Notes: a model not told the origin generated them from the letters alone. 64,000 nt of DNA from Gammaproteobacteria bacterium (GCA_022600955.1 JAHZJK010000010.1:174180-238179); one strand, 5' to 3'. Counted from the first letter of the stretch, positions 1 through 9,970 are shown. Program-made: numbers and translations.

Positions 1-239
1 TGAAACCTGGCGAGCACCCGATCATTCCGGTCATGCTTGGAGACGCACGACTCGCATCAGAAATGGCTGACAAGTTGCTTGCACGCGGCGTGTACGTAAT
101 TGGCTTCTCCTTCCCTGTAGTACCGAAGGGTCAGGCTCGAATTCGCACACAAATGTCGGCTGGGCTGAGCCGCACGCAACTCGACATGGCGATTGATGCA
201 TTTACGGATGTCGGCCGCGAACTGAAGATTATTGACTAG
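1..239 (+). CDS. kbl: Glycine C-acetyltransferase (2-amino-3-ketobutyrate CoA ligase), C-terminal part
   Basis: Only the last 78 residues are inside the window, so the gene is cut at its 5' end. The reading frame is open from base 3 and ends at TAG 237-239. The residues match the small C-terminal domain of this PLP enzyme of the alpha-oxoamine synthase family, with the stretches [25 protein letters not shown] and [18 protein letters not shown]. The enzyme converts 2-amino-3-oxobutyrate and CoA to glycine and acetyl-CoA, the second step of threonine degradation. tdh, which makes its substrate, follows after 9 bases, so the two form the standard kbl-tdh operon. The catalytic lysine lies outside the window. 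Confidence 0.93.
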   Translation, partial: KPGEHPIIPVMLGDARLASEMADKLLARGVYVIGFSFPVVPKGQARIRTQMSAGLSRTQLDMAIDAFTDVGRELKIID

Positions 240-248
240 GACTTTTCA

Positions 249-1274
249 ATGAAAGCACTGGTAAAAGCAAAAGCCGAACGCGGCATCTGGATGCAGGATA
301 TCGCCAAACCCACTGTTGGCCACAACGATGTCCTGATCAAAATCAATCGCACCGCCATCTGCGGTACCGATATACACATTTTCAAGTGGGATCAGTGGGC
401 CCAGGCGACGATCCCGGTGCCGATGGCGGTCGGGCATGAATTCAGTGGGGAAATCGTCGACATGGGTGTCGAGGTGCGCGGCTTCAGTGTGGGCGACCGG
501 GTTTCCGCCGAGGGACATATAACCTGCGGTGTCTGCCGCAATTGTCGTGCAGGGCGCCGCCACCTTTGCATGAACAGCATAGGTGTTGGCGTCAATCGGC
601 CGGGTGCATTCGCCGAATACATGTCGGTACCGGCATTCAATGTATTCAAGCTGCCAGACTCGATAACCGACGACATGGCATCTATTCTCGACCCACTGGG
701 TAACGCAACGCATACCGCACTTTCGTTCGATCTTGTCGGAGAGGACGTTCTCATCACCGGTGCTGGCCCAATCGGCGTGATGGCCGTCGCTATTGCAAAG
801 TACGCCGGAGCGCGCCATGTCGTCATAACAGACGTTAACGACTATCGTCTTGATCTGGCAATGAAGATGGGAGCATCGCGTGCAGTTAACGTTACTCGAA
901 CGTCAATCGATGCAACGATGAAAGACCTCGGAATGGTCGAAGGTTTTGATGTCGGCATGGAGATGTCGGGCAACCCACAGGCTTTCCGCGACATGCTGCA
1001 CTCCATGCATCATGGCGGCAAGATCGCGATCCTGGGAATTCCCCCAGGCGATATGGCAATCGACTGGAACGAGGTCATCTTCAAAGGACTGCAGTTGAAA
1101 GGAGTCTACGGTCGTGAGATGTTCGAGACTTGGTACAAGATGTCCAGCATGTTGCAGAGCGGACTCAATATCGAGCCCATCATTACGCACCACTTTCCGA
1201 TCGACGAGTTTCAGCCAGCGTTTGAACTAATGGAGTCCGGACAGACAGGCAAAGTCATTCTGCACTGGCACTAG
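249..1274 (+). CDS. tdh: L-threonine 3-dehydrogenase
   Basis: This is a cytoplasmic zinc, NAD-dependent medium-chain dehydrogenase that oxidises L-threonine to 2-amino-3-oxobutyrate for the preceding kbl product. At 341 residues it has the usual length. Catalytic zinc ligands are visible as Cys38 ([12 protein letters not shown]) and His63-Glu64 (GHEFSGE). The structural zinc is held by Cys93, 96, 99 and 107 ([15 protein letters not shown]). These positions equal those of the E. coli enzyme. The nucleotide-binding motif GAGPIG lies near residue 176. The ATG follows kbl by 9 bases. The TAG stop lies in a CTAG that also supplies the stop of sppA on the other strand. Confidence 0.97.
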   Translation: MKALVKAKAERGIWMQDIAKPTVGHNDVLIKINRTAICGTDIHIFKWDQWAQATIPVPMAVGHEFSGEIVDMGVEVRGFSVGDRVSAEGHITCGVCRNCRAGRRHLCMNSIGVGVNRPGAFAEYMSVPAFNVFKLPDSITDDMASILDPLGNATHTALSFDLVGEDVLITGAGPIGVMAVAIAKYAGARHVVITDVNDYRLDLAMKMGASRAVNVTRTSIDATMKDLGMVEGFDVGMEMSGNPQAFRDMLHSMHHGGKIAILGIPPGDMAIDWNEVIFKGLQLKGVYGREMFETWYKMSSMLQSGLNIEPIITHHFPIDEFQPAFELMESGQTGKVILHWH

Positions 1275-3124
1275 TTGATCTCGCAAAAGCAATGCGAGTA
1301 GATCGCCTTTGGATCGTTGAACCTTGCAACACTTGCCAGCAGTGCTTCCAGTCGGTCCGTAATGACCTGAAGTGCCGACTGCTTGCCTGACAGCGACAGC
1401 CAGTCGAGACCCGCGCGCTGGGAAAGAGCCAGAAAGTCGAGAATCATTTGTTCCGATGGTGACAAGGATGGCTGGATACGTTTTTGGCCATAGGAGCCCT
1501 CTTCCATCCCGGCCAGTTCAGCGGCCACGCGTATGGAATCACTCAAATTTCCGAGCTCGTCGATTAAGCCGTGCTGTAAGGCGTCCCGGCCGGTCCAGAC
1601 CTGCCCTTGCGCCACGCTGTCAACCGCGGTTTTATCCATCGCACGGGCTGTCGCAACACCGGAAATGAAATCGTCATACGTATCGTTGATCAGCAGTTGG
1701 AATACCTGCTTCATGGGTTCTGACATTGCAACGTCAGGACGTAACTGTCCCGCCCACGGCGTCGTGCCGACACCATCGGTAGCGACGCCGATAGCGTCAA
1801 GCGTACGATGATAGGTTGGAAACATTCCAAATACACCGATCGATCCCGTCACCGTTGCCTCGCTCGCTATCACACGATCAGCAACTACCGAGATCCAGTA
1901 CCCACCGGACGCTGCCACGCTGCTCATCGATGCCACCACTGGCTTACCAGCCGCTTGCAATGCGCGTACCTCGTGCGCGATAACCTCGGATGCGAAGACA
2001 CTGCCTCCCGGGCTGTCGACACGCAATACGACAGCCTGAACTGAATCATCGCCCAGCGCATTACGTAACAGAGCCGCCGTTGAGTCTCCGCCGATCGTTC
2101 CCGGCGACTGGAACCCATCCAGAATCTCACCCGCCGCCACAATAACGGCGACGTTTTCATCGCGTACGTCGTCGCCATGCAGGAGGCTCATTTGTGACAG
2201 GTAGTCGGACGAATGAACTGCCGAATACATAGTGTCGTCCTGCCCGTCCTCGCCCGCATACTGTTTGAGAACGTCGCGCAACTCTGCCCGACTGAGCAAA
2301 TCATCTACCAGGCCCGCGTCTCTGGAGGCTATGGCTATATCACCCCCCGCCGCTTCAACATGCTCAACGAGATTCTGCGCGAAGTCATCGATACTGCCGC
2401 TATCCAGCCCTCGAGCGGCATCAACATCGTGTTGATACATATCCCAGAACTGCGTGATCAGTCGGCTGCGTGACTCACGATCTTCAGGCGACATATCCAT
2501 GCGCGTGTACGGTTCTACAAAAGATTTGTGTGTCCCGACTCTGAATACATTCCAGTCGACGCGCAGCGTATCGAGCGCCTCCTTATAGTAGTTACGATAA
2601 GAGCCATAACCTTGCAGAAAAACGAGCCCCTCGGGGTGCATGTATACCTCGTCCGCAAACGCCGCAAGATAAAATGCCTGCTGACTGTAGTAATCGCCGC
2701 TTGCGACCACGGGCTTGCCCGAGTCCTGAAAATCGCCGATTGCCGCAGCGACCCGGCGAAGTTTGCTCAGGCCCGCTCCGCCCAGGTAGCTCAGTTCAAG
2801 ATGTACCGCCGAAATCCGCTCATCGTCCTTTGCATACGCTAGCGCGTCGACCAGGCCCTGTACCAGCGTTTGCTGTTGCGCGTCGCCGACCAGTTCCGCG
2901 ACCGCCCGGTCGTAGGGATCGCCATCGAGTTGGTCAACAAGAGACCCAACCGGTTGAATCAACAATGCCGCCTGGTTTGGAATGATCGGTGCATTGCCCG
3001 CAAGAGCACCCAGGAACCCCAGAAAAACAATCAACAGAAGCAGCAAATGCAAGACTTTGCGTATGCCGTCGAGGCCGCCCCAGACAGCGGACAGAAATCT
3101 TACCAAGACGTTTCGTTCACTCAT
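1271..3124 (-). CDS. sppA: Signal peptide peptidase SppA, 67K type
   Basis: Membrane-bound serine peptidase of the S49 family that degrades cleaved signal peptides. The 617 residues match the long two-domain form found in E. coli. One transmembrane helix is seen near residues 22-43. The Ser-Lys dyad is split between the two halves: Lys200 in [10 protein letters not shown] and Ser406 in SVAASGGYW. The gene is last in a leftward run starting at tatT, and its start overlaps the end of the sugar dehydrogenase gene by 8 bases. Its stop shares a CTAG with tdh, so transcription from the two sides collides with no intergenic terminator. Confidence 0.95.
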   Translation of the reverse strand: MSERNVLVRFLSAVWGGLDGIRKVLHLLLLLIVFLGFLGALAGNAPIIPNQAALLIQPVGSLVDQLDGDPYDRAVAELVGDAQQQTLVQGLVDALAYAKDDERISAVHLELSYLGGAGLSKLRRVAAAIGDFQDSGKPVVASGDYYSQQAFYLAAFADEVYMHPEGLVFLQGYGSYRNYYKEALDTLRVDWNVFRVGTHKSFVEPYTRMDMSPEDRESRSRLITQFWDMYQHDVDAARGLDSGSIDDFAQNLVEHVEAAGGDIAIASRDAGLVDDLLSRAELRDVLKQYAGEDGQDDTMYSAVHSSDYLSQMSLLHGDDVRDENVAVIVAAGEILDGFQSPGTIGGDSTAALLRNALGDDSVQAVVLRVDSPGGSVFASEVIAHEVRALQAAGKPVVASMSSVAASGGYWISVVADRVIASEATVTGSIGVFGMFPTYHRTLDAIGVATDGVGTTPWAGQLRPDVAMSEPMKQVFQLLINDTYDDFISGVATARAMDKTAVDSVAQGQVWTGRDALQHGLIDELGNLSDSIRVAAELAGMEEGSYGQKRIQPSLSPSEQMILDFLALSQRAGLDWLSLSGKQSALQVITDRLEALLASVARFNDPKAIYSHCFCEIN

Positions 3125-4223
3125 GATTACTGCTTCCTACTGTAGTGTTCACATAGCTGATGCGGTAAATCTTACCGTCGCGGTCATCGCTGACCAATAA
3201 TGCCCCATCGCTGGCAACGACTATGTCGACCGGGCGTCCAGAGACACTTTCGTTCTTCAACCACCCGGTTGCAAATGCCTCATATGAAATCGGCGCGCCG
3301 TTTTCCATTCTCACCAGAGTAATTCGATACCCTGATTTCTTTGACCGGTTCCAGGACCCATGTTCCGCGATGAATAGCTGGCCATGGTATCGCTGTGGAA
3401 ACTGCTGCCCGGTATAGAAGCTCAGCCCGAGTGCGGCCACGTGTGCCCCCAGCTTTTGCGCGGGCGCGCGAAATTTTTCGCATCCGGCCTGAGCACCGTA
3501 CTCCGGGTCCGCGATATCTCCCGCATGACAATACGGATATCCAAAGTGCTGCGCTGGTGCTGTTGCCTGGTTCAACTCGTCTGCGGGTAAATCATCACCC
3601 AACATGTCACGGCCGTTGTCGGTAAACCAGAGTTCATCAGTAACAGGATGCCAGGCGAAGCCGACAGAATTGCGGACGCCGAAAGCGTATGTTTCGCGGC
3701 GCGACCCGTCGGGCTGCATTCGCACGATTTCCCCAAACCCCGTTTCGTCGCAGACATTACACGGCGCACCAATACTGATGTAGAGCTCGCCCGCGGGTGA
3801 AAATCCGATGTACCGCCAACCGTGATGCCGCTTATCGGGCAGGTCTATGTCAAGAACTATCGCAGCAGGCACATCTCGCAAATGATCTTCGATGTCATCG
3901 TAGCGCGTCACCCTGTTGCGCTCGGCGACGTACAGATTGCCGTCATGAAAGGCAATACCGTTTGGCGTGTTCAGACCGTCGAGTAACCTGATCGTTTCCC
4001 GTTCTCCACCGCTATCAATGACGGCATACACAGCGTTCTTGCGCCGGTTTGAAACAAACAGGGTGCCGTTTGTACCAAGCGCCAGTGAACGCGCATTAGG
4101 AACATCGGCATACTCTTCGATAATGAAGCCCGGTGGCAGCAGAATGCCATCAACAGCGAGCGCAATGTTGGTGCACAGAATCAGGCCACTGATCGAGAGA
4201 ATGTAGCGCCAACGTATCCCCAT
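3117..4223 (-). CDS. PQQ-dependent sugar dehydrogenase family protein (glucose/sorbosone dehydrogenase fold)
   Basis: A 368-residue exported protein with an N-terminal signal peptide (hydrophobic residues about 7-23, probable cleavage after IALA). Beta-propeller motifs typical of the GSDH/soluble glucose dehydrogenase family are visible: GTLFVSNRR, NGIAFHDGNLYVAERNRV, GFAWHPVTDELWFTDNGRD and a C-terminal LFIAEHGSWNRS. Such proteins oxidise sugars or other alcohols in the periplasm with PQQ, but the substrate cannot be read from sequence. It starts 5 bases after dctM and overlaps sppA, so it is probably cotranscribed with the TRAP genes. That suggests, without proving, that it acts on a compound linked to the transporter ligand. 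Confidence 0.82.
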   Translation of the reverse strand: MGIRWRYILSISGLILCTNIALAVDGILLPPGFIIEEYADVPNARSLALGTNGTLFVSNRRKNAVYAVIDSGGERETIRLLDGLNTPNGIAFHDGNLYVAERNRVTRYDDIEDHLRDVPAAIVLDIDLPDKRHHGWRYIGFSPAGELYISIGAPCNVCDETGFGEIVRMQPDGSRRETYAFGVRNSVGFAWHPVTDELWFTDNGRDMLGDDLPADELNQATAPAQHFGYPYCHAGDIADPEYGAQAGCEKFRAPAQKLGAHVAALGLSFYTGQQFPQRYHGQLFIAEHGSWNRSKKSGYRITLVRMENGAPISYEAFATGWLKNESVSGRPVDIVVASDGALLVSDDRDGKIYRISYVNTTVGSSNHE

Positions 4224-4228
4224 GATTC

Positions 4229-5488
4229 CTATTCCGACAGGAAGAATAGTGATAGCTGCGGAAGAAACGTGATCAGAATAACCGACAACATGAGAATAAT
4301 GAGGAACGGGAACGTCGCAGAATACACGTGCATGATCGGCTTTTCGAAACGATAACTCGCTATGAACAAGTTGAGTCCGACCGGCGGCGTCAGATAGCCA
4401 AGCTGCATCGCCGCGAGGAACACAATTCCAAGATGTACCTCGTTAATATCGTAACCAGCAGCTATTGGCAGTATTAGCGGAACGACCAAGACGATGGCCG
4501 AAAAAATGTCGAGAATGGCGCCGAGAATCAACAGGAAGATCAACAACAAAATCAGGAACGTTGTCTGGCTGCTGACGAGCGATGATACGACAGCAAACAG
4601 CTGTTGCGGAATATCGGCATCAATCATGTAGCTCGTTGACGCGACAGAAACGCCGAGAATAATAAGAATTCCGCCTACCAGAACCATGGACGCCCGCATG
4701 ATGCGCGGCAATTCACGCAGCGGAATCTCGCGCAGAATAACGACCTCGACAAGCAGCACATACAAAGCGGTAATTGCCGCAGCCTCGGAGACCGCGAAGA
4801 ACCCGGAGTAAATTCCGCCGAGCACGACCACGGGCAATGGTAACTCCCAGATCGACTCCCGCAGTGCAGCCGCAACTTCCCTGATAGAAAATGAACTCAG
4901 TGGCTTGCGTATTCCACGATTCACCCAAAGACTCCAGCCGGACAACATGACCAGCATAAGCAATCCCGGCAGGATGCCCGCGAGAAACAGGTTGTCGATC
5001 GACACTTCAGCGACGACACCGTAAAGGATCAGCGGTAACGATGGCGCAAACAACAAGCCAAGGCTGCCTGCCGACGTCACGAGGCCAAGGTTAAACTTGT
5101 CACCATAGCCATCCTGCTTTAGTGCCGGATACAGGATCGCACCCAAGGCAATGATCGTCACGCCCGAGGCGCCTGTGAACGCTGTAAAGAATGCGCATGC
5201 CGCGAGACACACCAGCGCCAGCCCGCCAGGCATCCAGCCGAGCATAGCGCCGGTCAGACGCACGAGCCTGTTTGGCGCATTGCTTTCGCTCAGCAAGTAG
5301 CCCGCAAACGTAAACAGTGGGATCGCTGCCAGGAAAGGCATGCTCGCAATGCTTTGTACCTCTATAGCCATGATCATCAGGTCAGATTCCTGACCATAGA
5401 ACCCGATCATTGCGCTTGCCGCGATGACCGCGAAGAGAGGAGCACCGAGGATCGCCAAAAGTGCCAGCAGCAGACTGAACATGATCAC
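4229..5488 (-). CDS. dctM: TRAP transporter large membrane subunit (DctM family)
   Basis: A 419-residue, very hydrophobic protein with about twelve predicted membrane helices. This is the length and composition of the large DctM permease, which carries out sodium-driven uptake of organic acids delivered by a periplasmic binding protein. Family-type stretches include FLAAIPLFTFAGYLLSES near residue 53, GASGVTIIALGAILYPAL, and the C-terminal LGYLTPPVGLNLFIASYRF. The start overlaps the dctQ stop by four bases, so translation of the two permease subunits is probably coupled. The substrate is unknown. Confidence 0.93.
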   Translation of the reverse strand: MIMFSLLLALLAILGAPLFAVIAASAMIGFYGQESDLMIMAIEVQSIASMPFLAAIPLFTFAGYLLSESNAPNRLVRLTGAMLGWMPGGLALVCLAACAFFTAFTGASGVTIIALGAILYPALKQDGYGDKFNLGLVTSAGSLGLLFAPSLPLILYGVVAEVSIDNLFLAGILPGLLMLVMLSGWSLWVNRGIRKPLSSFSIREVAAALRESIWELPLPVVVLGGIYSGFFAVSEAAAITALYVLLVEVVILREIPLRELPRIMRASMVLVGGILIILGVSVASTSYMIDADIPQQLFAVVSSLVSSQTTFLILLLIFLLILGAILDIFSAIVLVVPLILPIAAGYDINEVHLGIVFLAAMQLGYLTPPVGLNLFIASYRFEKPIMHVYSATFPFLIILMLSVILITFLPQLSLFFLSE

Positions 5489-6000
5489 TCGACTAACTCC
5501 CGCGCGGGCTCAATCCAGATACCCATGCCCTGCCGTGCGGCGTTGATAACGAATCGATATGCAATCAATGCGAATGCTACTGGCATGATGATGTGCGCCA
5601 GCCATGCAGGCGTATCGACCATTACAGTGTCTTCGTATTCAATCTCAATTTGCAGGTAACGCCACGCCTGCACGGCGATGATGGCGCAAACAGCCGCTGC
5701 GAAAAGATCAACCAGGACCCGAATTATTGTTACGGCGAGGTCGGGCAAGATGTGCGATAGAGCATCAATTCGAATATGACGATTCTCGCGACACGCGGCA
5801 ATAGAGCCCACGAGCGCAAGCCACAAGACAATCAACCGGACCAGTTCATCCGCCCAGCCAAAGCCTGTGCCGAATACCTCCCGCATGACGATCTGACCAA
5901 CCGCGACCAGCATCATCGTAGTCAGCATGGATACGAGCAGTGTGGTCTCAAGCGCGTGGCCGGCCCGTTCAAGCCGATCCAATAGTCCCCTGATCTTCAC
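5485..6000 (-). CDS. dctQ: TRAP transporter small membrane subunit (DctQ family)
   Basis: A 171-residue protein with four predicted membrane helices, the usual size of the small DctQ permease. The family-type stretch GTGFGWADELVRLIVLWLALVGS at about residues 44-66 and the following AACRENRHIRIDAL are recognisable. It pairs with DctM to form the membrane part of a tripartite carrier. It lies 8 bases after dctP and overlaps dctM by four bases. Its name rests on position and family resemblance together. Confidence 0.9.
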   Translation of the reverse strand: MKIRGLLDRLERAGHALETTLLVSMLTTMMLVAVGQIVMREVFGTGFGWADELVRLIVLWLALVGSIAACRENRHIRIDALSHILPDLAVTIIRVLVDLFAAAVCAIIAVQAWRYLQIEIEYEDTVMVDTPAWLAHIIMPVAFALIAYRFVINAARQGMGIWIEPARELVE

Positions 6001-6008
6001 GGAATTGC

Positions 6009-7013
6009 TTACTCGCCGGCTTGTAGCTGCCCTTGCCGGTACTCATCGACATAGCCCAGCATTTCTTTGTATAGCTCAAGTGAAAAAGCACCTTCGGCAC
6101 CGAGCTTCAGATTTGACGCAAGCAGCAGATTGCGGACTTTTTGAAACTCGGCTTTATCAATATCGACCGACTGGATGCCGCTGTTGAGCAGAGCCTGGTA
6201 GGCGCCCTCGTTGTCCACGAGATTTACCTTGTCGAAATTCATATACATCCGGGCCATTACTTCGTGCACGATGGCTTTGTCCGCATCACTGACCTTGGCA
6301 AACGATTTCTGGTCGATCGCCATGAAGCCGTATGTGTAAACGAGCGGTAAGCGCGTAATGTATTTGACCTTCGTGTGCCACTGCATGATCAACGCAACGA
6401 TTGGTGGTATCGCGACGATATCGATAAGTCCGGTTTGCAGACCGGTCAAAACGTCGGTTAGCGGTAGCGTCACTGGCGACAAAGACAGCGCTTCCATCGA
6501 GGCGTAACTGATCGAGTCACCTTCCGGCACCCAGACTCGCTTGCCTTTAAGGTCATCCAGCGAATCGACAGGCGTACTCGACATGATGTTGGCGAAACCA
6601 GACGTCGCAAATCCAAAATTGACAAAACCGGCGCTCTCAAGCCCTTCCGAGATTTTTTGATCCATGCGGCTACGCACATAGGCGACTTCATCTTCCGAGT
6701 CGAAAACGAGCGGCATGCCGTACAGATTCAGACCTGAATATTGGCTCGACAAGGCGGACGGCGTAAAAGCGCCACCCTGCAACTGGCGAATTCGAATTTG
6801 TCCGAGTACCTTGGCGTCGTCGCCTTTCACACCGCCGCCGTAATACTTGATCTTGACCCGGCCTTCAGTGCGCTCAGCAATTTCCTTGGCGCCGGCGCGC
6901 ATGTCCTTCATCCACTGCGTGCCCTCCGGCGTCACAGTCGCGATTTTCAGTGTCGCCGCCATTGCAGGCGCACACAGAAACAACAATACGATAGAGGCAA
7001 TAAATCTGTTCAT
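6009..7013 (-). CDS. dctP: TRAP transporter substrate-binding protein (DctP family)
   Basis: A 334-residue periplasmic binding protein with a clear Sec signal peptide (residues 1-19, ending APAMA). The DctP/TAXI-like fold is indicated by KIATVTPEGTQWMKDMRAGA at the mature N-terminus, by the specificity region DLKGKRVWVPEGDSISYASM and by the C-terminal helical part. It would capture the ligand, probably a carboxylic acid, and hand it to DctQM. TatT-associated binding proteins of this kind are known from Treponema (TatP-TatT). The neighbouring tatT gene 43 bases upstream supports this being such a TRAP-TatT system. Confidence 0.9.
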   Translation of the reverse strand: MNRFIASIVLLFLCAPAMAATLKIATVTPEGTQWMKDMRAGAKEIAERTEGRVKIKYYGGGVKGDDAKVLGQIRIRQLQGGAFTPSALSSQYSGLNLYGMPLVFDSEDEVAYVRSRMDQKISEGLESAGFVNFGFATSGFANIMSSTPVDSLDDLKGKRVWVPEGDSISYASMEALSLSPVTLPLTDVLTGLQTGLIDIVAIPPIVALIMQWHTKVKYITRLPLVYTYGFMAIDQKSFAKVSDADKAIVHEVMARMYMNFDKVNLVDNEGAYQALLNSGIQSVDIDKAEFQKVRNLLLASNLKLGAEGAFSLELYKEMLGYVDEYRQGQLQAGE

Positions 7014-7056
7014 TTTATCCTTCCAGCACCAGGGCTTCCTGTAGACCCGGCTCGAT

Positions 7057-7905
7057 TCAGAAATAGTCGTCAGCCTCTGCCAGCAATACGGCTGCCTCTT
7101 CCTGGGCCATGATATTGCTTAGCACGAAGCCGTCCTTGTAAGGGTCCGCTGCCGTCACTTCGGTCAGCAAACGGTCATGCAATTCTCTTTCATACAGCAG
7201 CTTGGCGTAGCCTTTCGCGAACTCCACCTTGGCGCTCAAGTCGTCACCAGCAGTCTCTGCTATTGCCTTCTCGAAGTACTCTCGAGCGCGTTCCGGCTCG
7301 CCACCCAGCGCCGGAGGTCGCAACGTCAGCAATATTCCCATATAGGTGTAAACGCTACCGTTAACTTCGTCACCACTTATGTTGAGATAGTGATTGAACA
7401 GAGCTTCGATCTGCGGCAGCTCCGCAAGCGAATTCCAGTCTGCGCTATGCGCCCGCAAGAACGCCAGGGAGGCGAAGCCATAGGTATACAGAAGCTCTGC
7501 CTTTCTCGGCCCGATGCCATCCAGCGTGGCTACAAACTCGTCGTAAGTCGAATCCGGCCATGCGCAAGACGGCGCGTATGATTCACACATTGCCGTCAGG
7601 GCATAACGCCGCGCCCGTGTCGTCAGCCGCGACGCACGTACCTCGTCTTCAGCGAAAACCGCGCCATAGGTGGCGTACAGCGTCGCACCGGCTGAAAGAA
7701 TCGCGGCATCATCGGGACTGCCCTCGATAAAGCTATCGAGAAGCAACAGATAGGACGGCGCGCCTGCGCGCACCAGTTCGGGGTCGTCCTGATTCAGGAT
7801 TGCCATCGAGAGATTGTCAGACAATCCCGTCGCCGCGGAAGACACAAGCGTTGAGCAAGCGCTCAAGCTAAGTCCCAACAACAATATCGGCAATATTCGT
7901 TTCAT
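7057..7905 (-). CDS. TRAP-associated lipoprotein of the TatT family
   Basis: A lipoprotein with signal MKRILPILLLGLSLSACS; the lipobox Cys is at residue 17. An upstream GTG/ATG frame adds nine residues, but the ATG at 7905 puts the signal peptide right at the start. The remainder is alpha-helical and TPR-like, with the family-type stretches DDPELVRAGAPSYLLLLDSF, AKVEFAKGYAKLLYERE and C-terminal LLTEVTAADPYKDGFVLSNI. TatT proteins form a trimer that docks TRAP binding proteins; this is known for Treponema pallidum Tp0956/Tp0957. Here it is the first gene of the TRAP operon. Confidence 0.85.
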   Translation of the reverse strand: MKRILPILLLGLSLSACSTLVSSAATGLSDNLSMAILNQDDPELVRAGAPSYLLLLDSFIEGSPDDAAILSAGATLYATYGAVFAEDEVRASRLTTRARRYALTAMCESYAPSCAWPDSTYDEFVATLDGIGPRKAELLYTYGFASLAFLRAHSADWNSLAELPQIEALFNHYLNISGDEVNGSVYTYMGILLTLRPPALGGEPERAREYFEKAIAETAGDDLSAKVEFAKGYAKLLYERELHDRLLTEVTAADPYKDGFVLSNIMAQEEAAVLLAEADDYF

Positions 7906-7971
7906 AACACGACGGACCCCAACGCCTTCCATTGGTTCAGCCAGGTGGCTGAATTTGGCGGCATTATAACG

Positions 7972-8003
7972 AAAAAAGCCCCGGGCACTGACGTGGCCGG
8001 GGC
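7972..8003 (-). terminator. Rho-independent terminator of the rpsP-rimM-trmD-rplS operon
   Basis: Read on the minus strand, the stem GCCCCGG (8003-7997) pairs perfectly with CCGGGGC (7984-7978) across a 12-base loop and is followed by a run of six T. It begins about 20 bases after the rplS stop. A shorter T run on the other side could give weak termination in the opposite direction. Confidence 0.85.
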
Positions 8004-8022
8004 GATGTTTTTCTGATGTTTA

Positions 8023-8367
8023 CTAGATCTTCTCTTTGATCCGCGCCGCCTTACCTGTCAGGCCACGCAAATAGTAGAGTTTGGCGCGACGAACGTCGCC
8101 ACGACGCTTAACTTCCACCGAATCAACCACCGGGCTGTAGGTCTGAAATACGCGTTCCACACCTTCGCCGTGGGAAATCTTGCGAACTGTAAAAGATGAG
8201 TTGAGGCCGCGGTTGCGTTTTGCAATAACCACGCCTTCGAACGCCTGCAGACGTTCACGCGTCCCTTCCTTAACCTTCACCTGCACAACAACCGTGTCAC
8301 CTGGAGCAAACGCCGGTACTTCTTTGCCCATTTGCTCGTTGTCGATCGCTTCAATAATTTTGCTCAT
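8023..8367 (-). CDS. rplS: 50S ribosomal protein L19 (bL19)
   Basis: A 114-residue L19 of normal length with the conserved stretches [44 protein letters not shown] and [19 protein letters not shown]. It sits at the 30S-50S interface of the large subunit. It is the last gene of the rpsP-rimM-trmD-rplS operon; its ATG overlaps the trmD stop by four bases and a strong terminator follows. Confidence 0.98.
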   Translation of the reverse strand: MSKIIEAIDNEQMGKEVPAFAPGDTVVVQVKVKEGTRERLQAFEGVVIAKRNRGLNSSFTVRKISHGEGVERVFQTYSPVVDSVEVKRRGDVRRAKLYYLRGLTGKAARIKEKI

Positions 8368-9104
8368 TGTCTTTGCTCTTTCAAATATTCGTCGAGCAGC
8401 TGCTGCTGCTCATCGGTCAATTCCAGTTTTTCCAGTAAGTCCGGCCGCCGTTCAAAACTGCGCCCAAGAGCCTGCTGGTATCGCCAACGGGCGATTGCTT
8501 TATGGTCACCGGATAACAAAACTTCCGGAACCGCAACGCCCTCTATTTCTTCCGGCCGGGTGTAGTGCGGACAATCCAGCAACCCCTCCATAAAGGAGTC
8601 CTGAGTTGCAGACTCGTCGTCGCCCAACACACCTGGCAATAAACGAACAACTGCGTCGATTACTGCCATCGCTGCTATTTCTCCGCCCGAAAGCACGAAA
8701 TCGCCCAGCGATAATTCCTCGTCGACATGCGACTCGATCAATCGCTCATCAACACCTTCATAACGACCGGCGACCAATATCATCCCCGGCAGTCCGGCAA
8801 GTCTGTTCGCGACATCCTGATCGAACACCTTGCCCTGCGGTGAGAGGTAAATTACCGGGCTTCCAGTCGGTAAACGGCTTTTCAGCGCGTCTATCGATGC
8901 CGCCAGCGGCGCAACCTTCATCACCATCCCGGGCCCACCACCATACGGCCTGTCATCAACCGTATTATGAGCGTCGTCGGTATGATCCCGCGGATTCTCA
9001 ATCTCCAGCGAAACCAGCTCACGGCGCCTGGCCCGGCCGACGACCCCGAATTCCGCGATCGTCTGCACCATCTCCGGAAACAAGCTGACGACACTCATAT
9101 GCAT
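8364..9104 (-). CDS. trmD: tRNA (guanine37-N1)-methyltransferase
   Basis: SPOUT-family methyltransferase that makes m1G37 next to the anticodon and so prevents frameshifting. At 246 residues it is of usual length. Recognisable motifs are SLFPEM at the N-terminus, [14 protein letters not shown] near residue 50, the trefoil-knot AdoMet site [11 protein letters not shown] and [12 protein letters not shown], and [20 protein letters not shown]. The start could also be the ATG two codons later. It follows rimM after 3 bases and overlaps rplS. Confidence 0.98.
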   Translation of the reverse strand: MHMSVVSLFPEMVQTIAEFGVVGRARRRELVSLEIENPRDHTDDAHNTVDDRPYGGGPGMVMKVAPLAASIDALKSRLPTGSPVIYLSPQGKVFDQDVANRLAGLPGMILVAGRYEGVDERLIESHVDEELSLGDFVLSGGEIAAMAVIDAVVRLLPGVLGDDESATQDSFMEGLLDCPHYTRPEEIEGVAVPEVLLSGDHKAIARWRYQQALGRSFERRPDLLEKLELTDEQQQLLDEYLKEQRQ

Positions 9105-9107
9105 CGG

Positions 9108-9593
9108 TCAGTCCCATTCCCAATCAACGTCAACCTGCCCTGCGGCAAGATCGACATTGAGTACAACTCTGTCTACCACGAACGGTATCAGCCGTTCTTT
9201 TTCGCCCTTCAGAACCATGACGTCATTTGCACCCGTCTCGAGCATGTAATCGATCTTGCCGAGCTCAGTACCGTCACGGTGGACGACTTTCAAACCGATG
9301 AGATCAGACCAGTAGTACTGACCTTCATCCGGTTCCGGCATCGATTCTTTGCTGACCCGGATTTCCTTGCCAACCAAGACTTCTGCCGCTTCGCGATTAT
9401 CCACGCCCTCGAGGCGAGCGATAACCGATTTACCCTGCCGCTTGCCTTCAGCGACTTTGACTGGTTGCCACTGCTCATTCTTGCCGAGCATCCAGCCCTT
9501 GTATTGCAATACCGCTTCACGCGGATCCGTGTACGAGAACACCTTAATCCAGCCGCGGACACCAAACAGGCCGACAACACGGCCGAGAATCAC
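9108..9593 (-). CDS. rimM: Ribosome maturation factor RimM
   Basis: A 161-residue factor that assists maturation of the 30S head and binds S19. The N-terminal RimM domain (GRVVGLFGVRGWIKVFSYTDP) and the C-terminal PRC-barrel domain (YYWSDLIGLKVV, IPFVVDRVVLNVDL) are both present. The start is GTG; no ATG lies in frame between the preceding rpsP stop and this codon. It is the second gene of the rpsP operon, 19 bases after rpsP. Confidence 0.96.
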   Translation of the reverse strand: MILGRVVGLFGVRGWIKVFSYTDPREAVLQYKGWMLGKNEQWQPVKVAEGKRQGKSVIARLEGVDNREAAEVLVGKEIRVSKESMPEPDEGQYYWSDLIGLKVVHRDGTELGKIDYMLETGANDVMVLKGEKERLIPFVVDRVVLNVDLAAGQVDVDWEWD

Positions 9594-9612
9594 TGGTTCA
9601 GCGACCCGACCG

Positions 9613-9870
9613 TTAATTGCTGGCTGCAGCCTTGCGGTGCTTCTTCAACAATGACGCAACGCGATCTGAAGGCTGTGCACCCTGGCCGATCCAGTGATCA
9701 ACACGCTCGAGATCGATACGCAGATTCTCTTCATGTTCCTGGCCAACCGGGTTGAAATAACCCAGGCGCTCGATGTACCGGCCATCACGGCGATTGCGAG
9801 AATCGGTGACAACCAAGTGATAAAAAGGACGCTTTTTCGCACCAGCGCGCGAAAGTCGAATCGTAACCAT
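9613..9870 (-). CDS. rpsP: 30S ribosomal protein S16 (bS16)
   Basis: An 85-residue S16 that starts at the ATG giving [17 protein letters not shown]; the frame extends upstream but that part has no family resemblance. The stretch [22 protein letters not shown] is diagnostic. S16 is an early-binding protein of the 30S body. It is the first gene of the rpsP-rimM-trmD-rplS operon, behind a good sigma70-type promoter and a leader hairpin. Confidence 0.98.
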   Translation of the reverse strand: MVTIRLSRAGAKKRPFYHLVVTDSRNRRDGRYIERLGYFNPVGQEHEENLRIDLERVDHWIGQGAQPSDRVASLLKKHRKAAASN

Positions 9871-9915
9871 TTCTTTTCCGTATAAAAAAACTAATTGGGA
9901 GGCAGACATGCCTTG

Positions 9916-9933
9916 ACTCGGGCCGACCCGAGT
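9916..9933 (-). promoter_or_regulatory. Hairpin in the rpsP operon leader
   Basis: A perfect 7-bp stem, ACTCGGG at 9916-9922 and CCCGAGT at 9927-9933, with a 4-base loop. It lies just downstream of the predicted promoter and about 45 bases before the rpsP ATG, so it would form at the very 5' end of the transcript. It could protect the mRNA end or take part in feedback control; the sequence does not say which. Confidence 0.45.
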
Positions 9934-9942
9934 AGACGGCGC

Positions 9943-9970
9943 ATTGTACGGGTTTTGCGGCAAATGTGAA
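9943..9970 (-). promoter_or_regulatory. Probable sigma70 promoter of the rpsP operon
   Basis: Minus strand: -35 TTCACA (9970-9965, five of six consensus bases), 16-base spacer, -10 TACAAT (9948-9943, five of six). It lies about 70 bases upstream of the rpsP start and after the ffh stop. A 15-base palindrome TTTTGGC-A-GCCAAAA (9974-9988) sits just upstream of the -35 box. Confidence 0.6.

Noticed and set aside
8967..9755. Plus-strand open frame of 262 codons
   Set aside because: It runs antisense to rpsP, rimM and trmD, all firmly identified.
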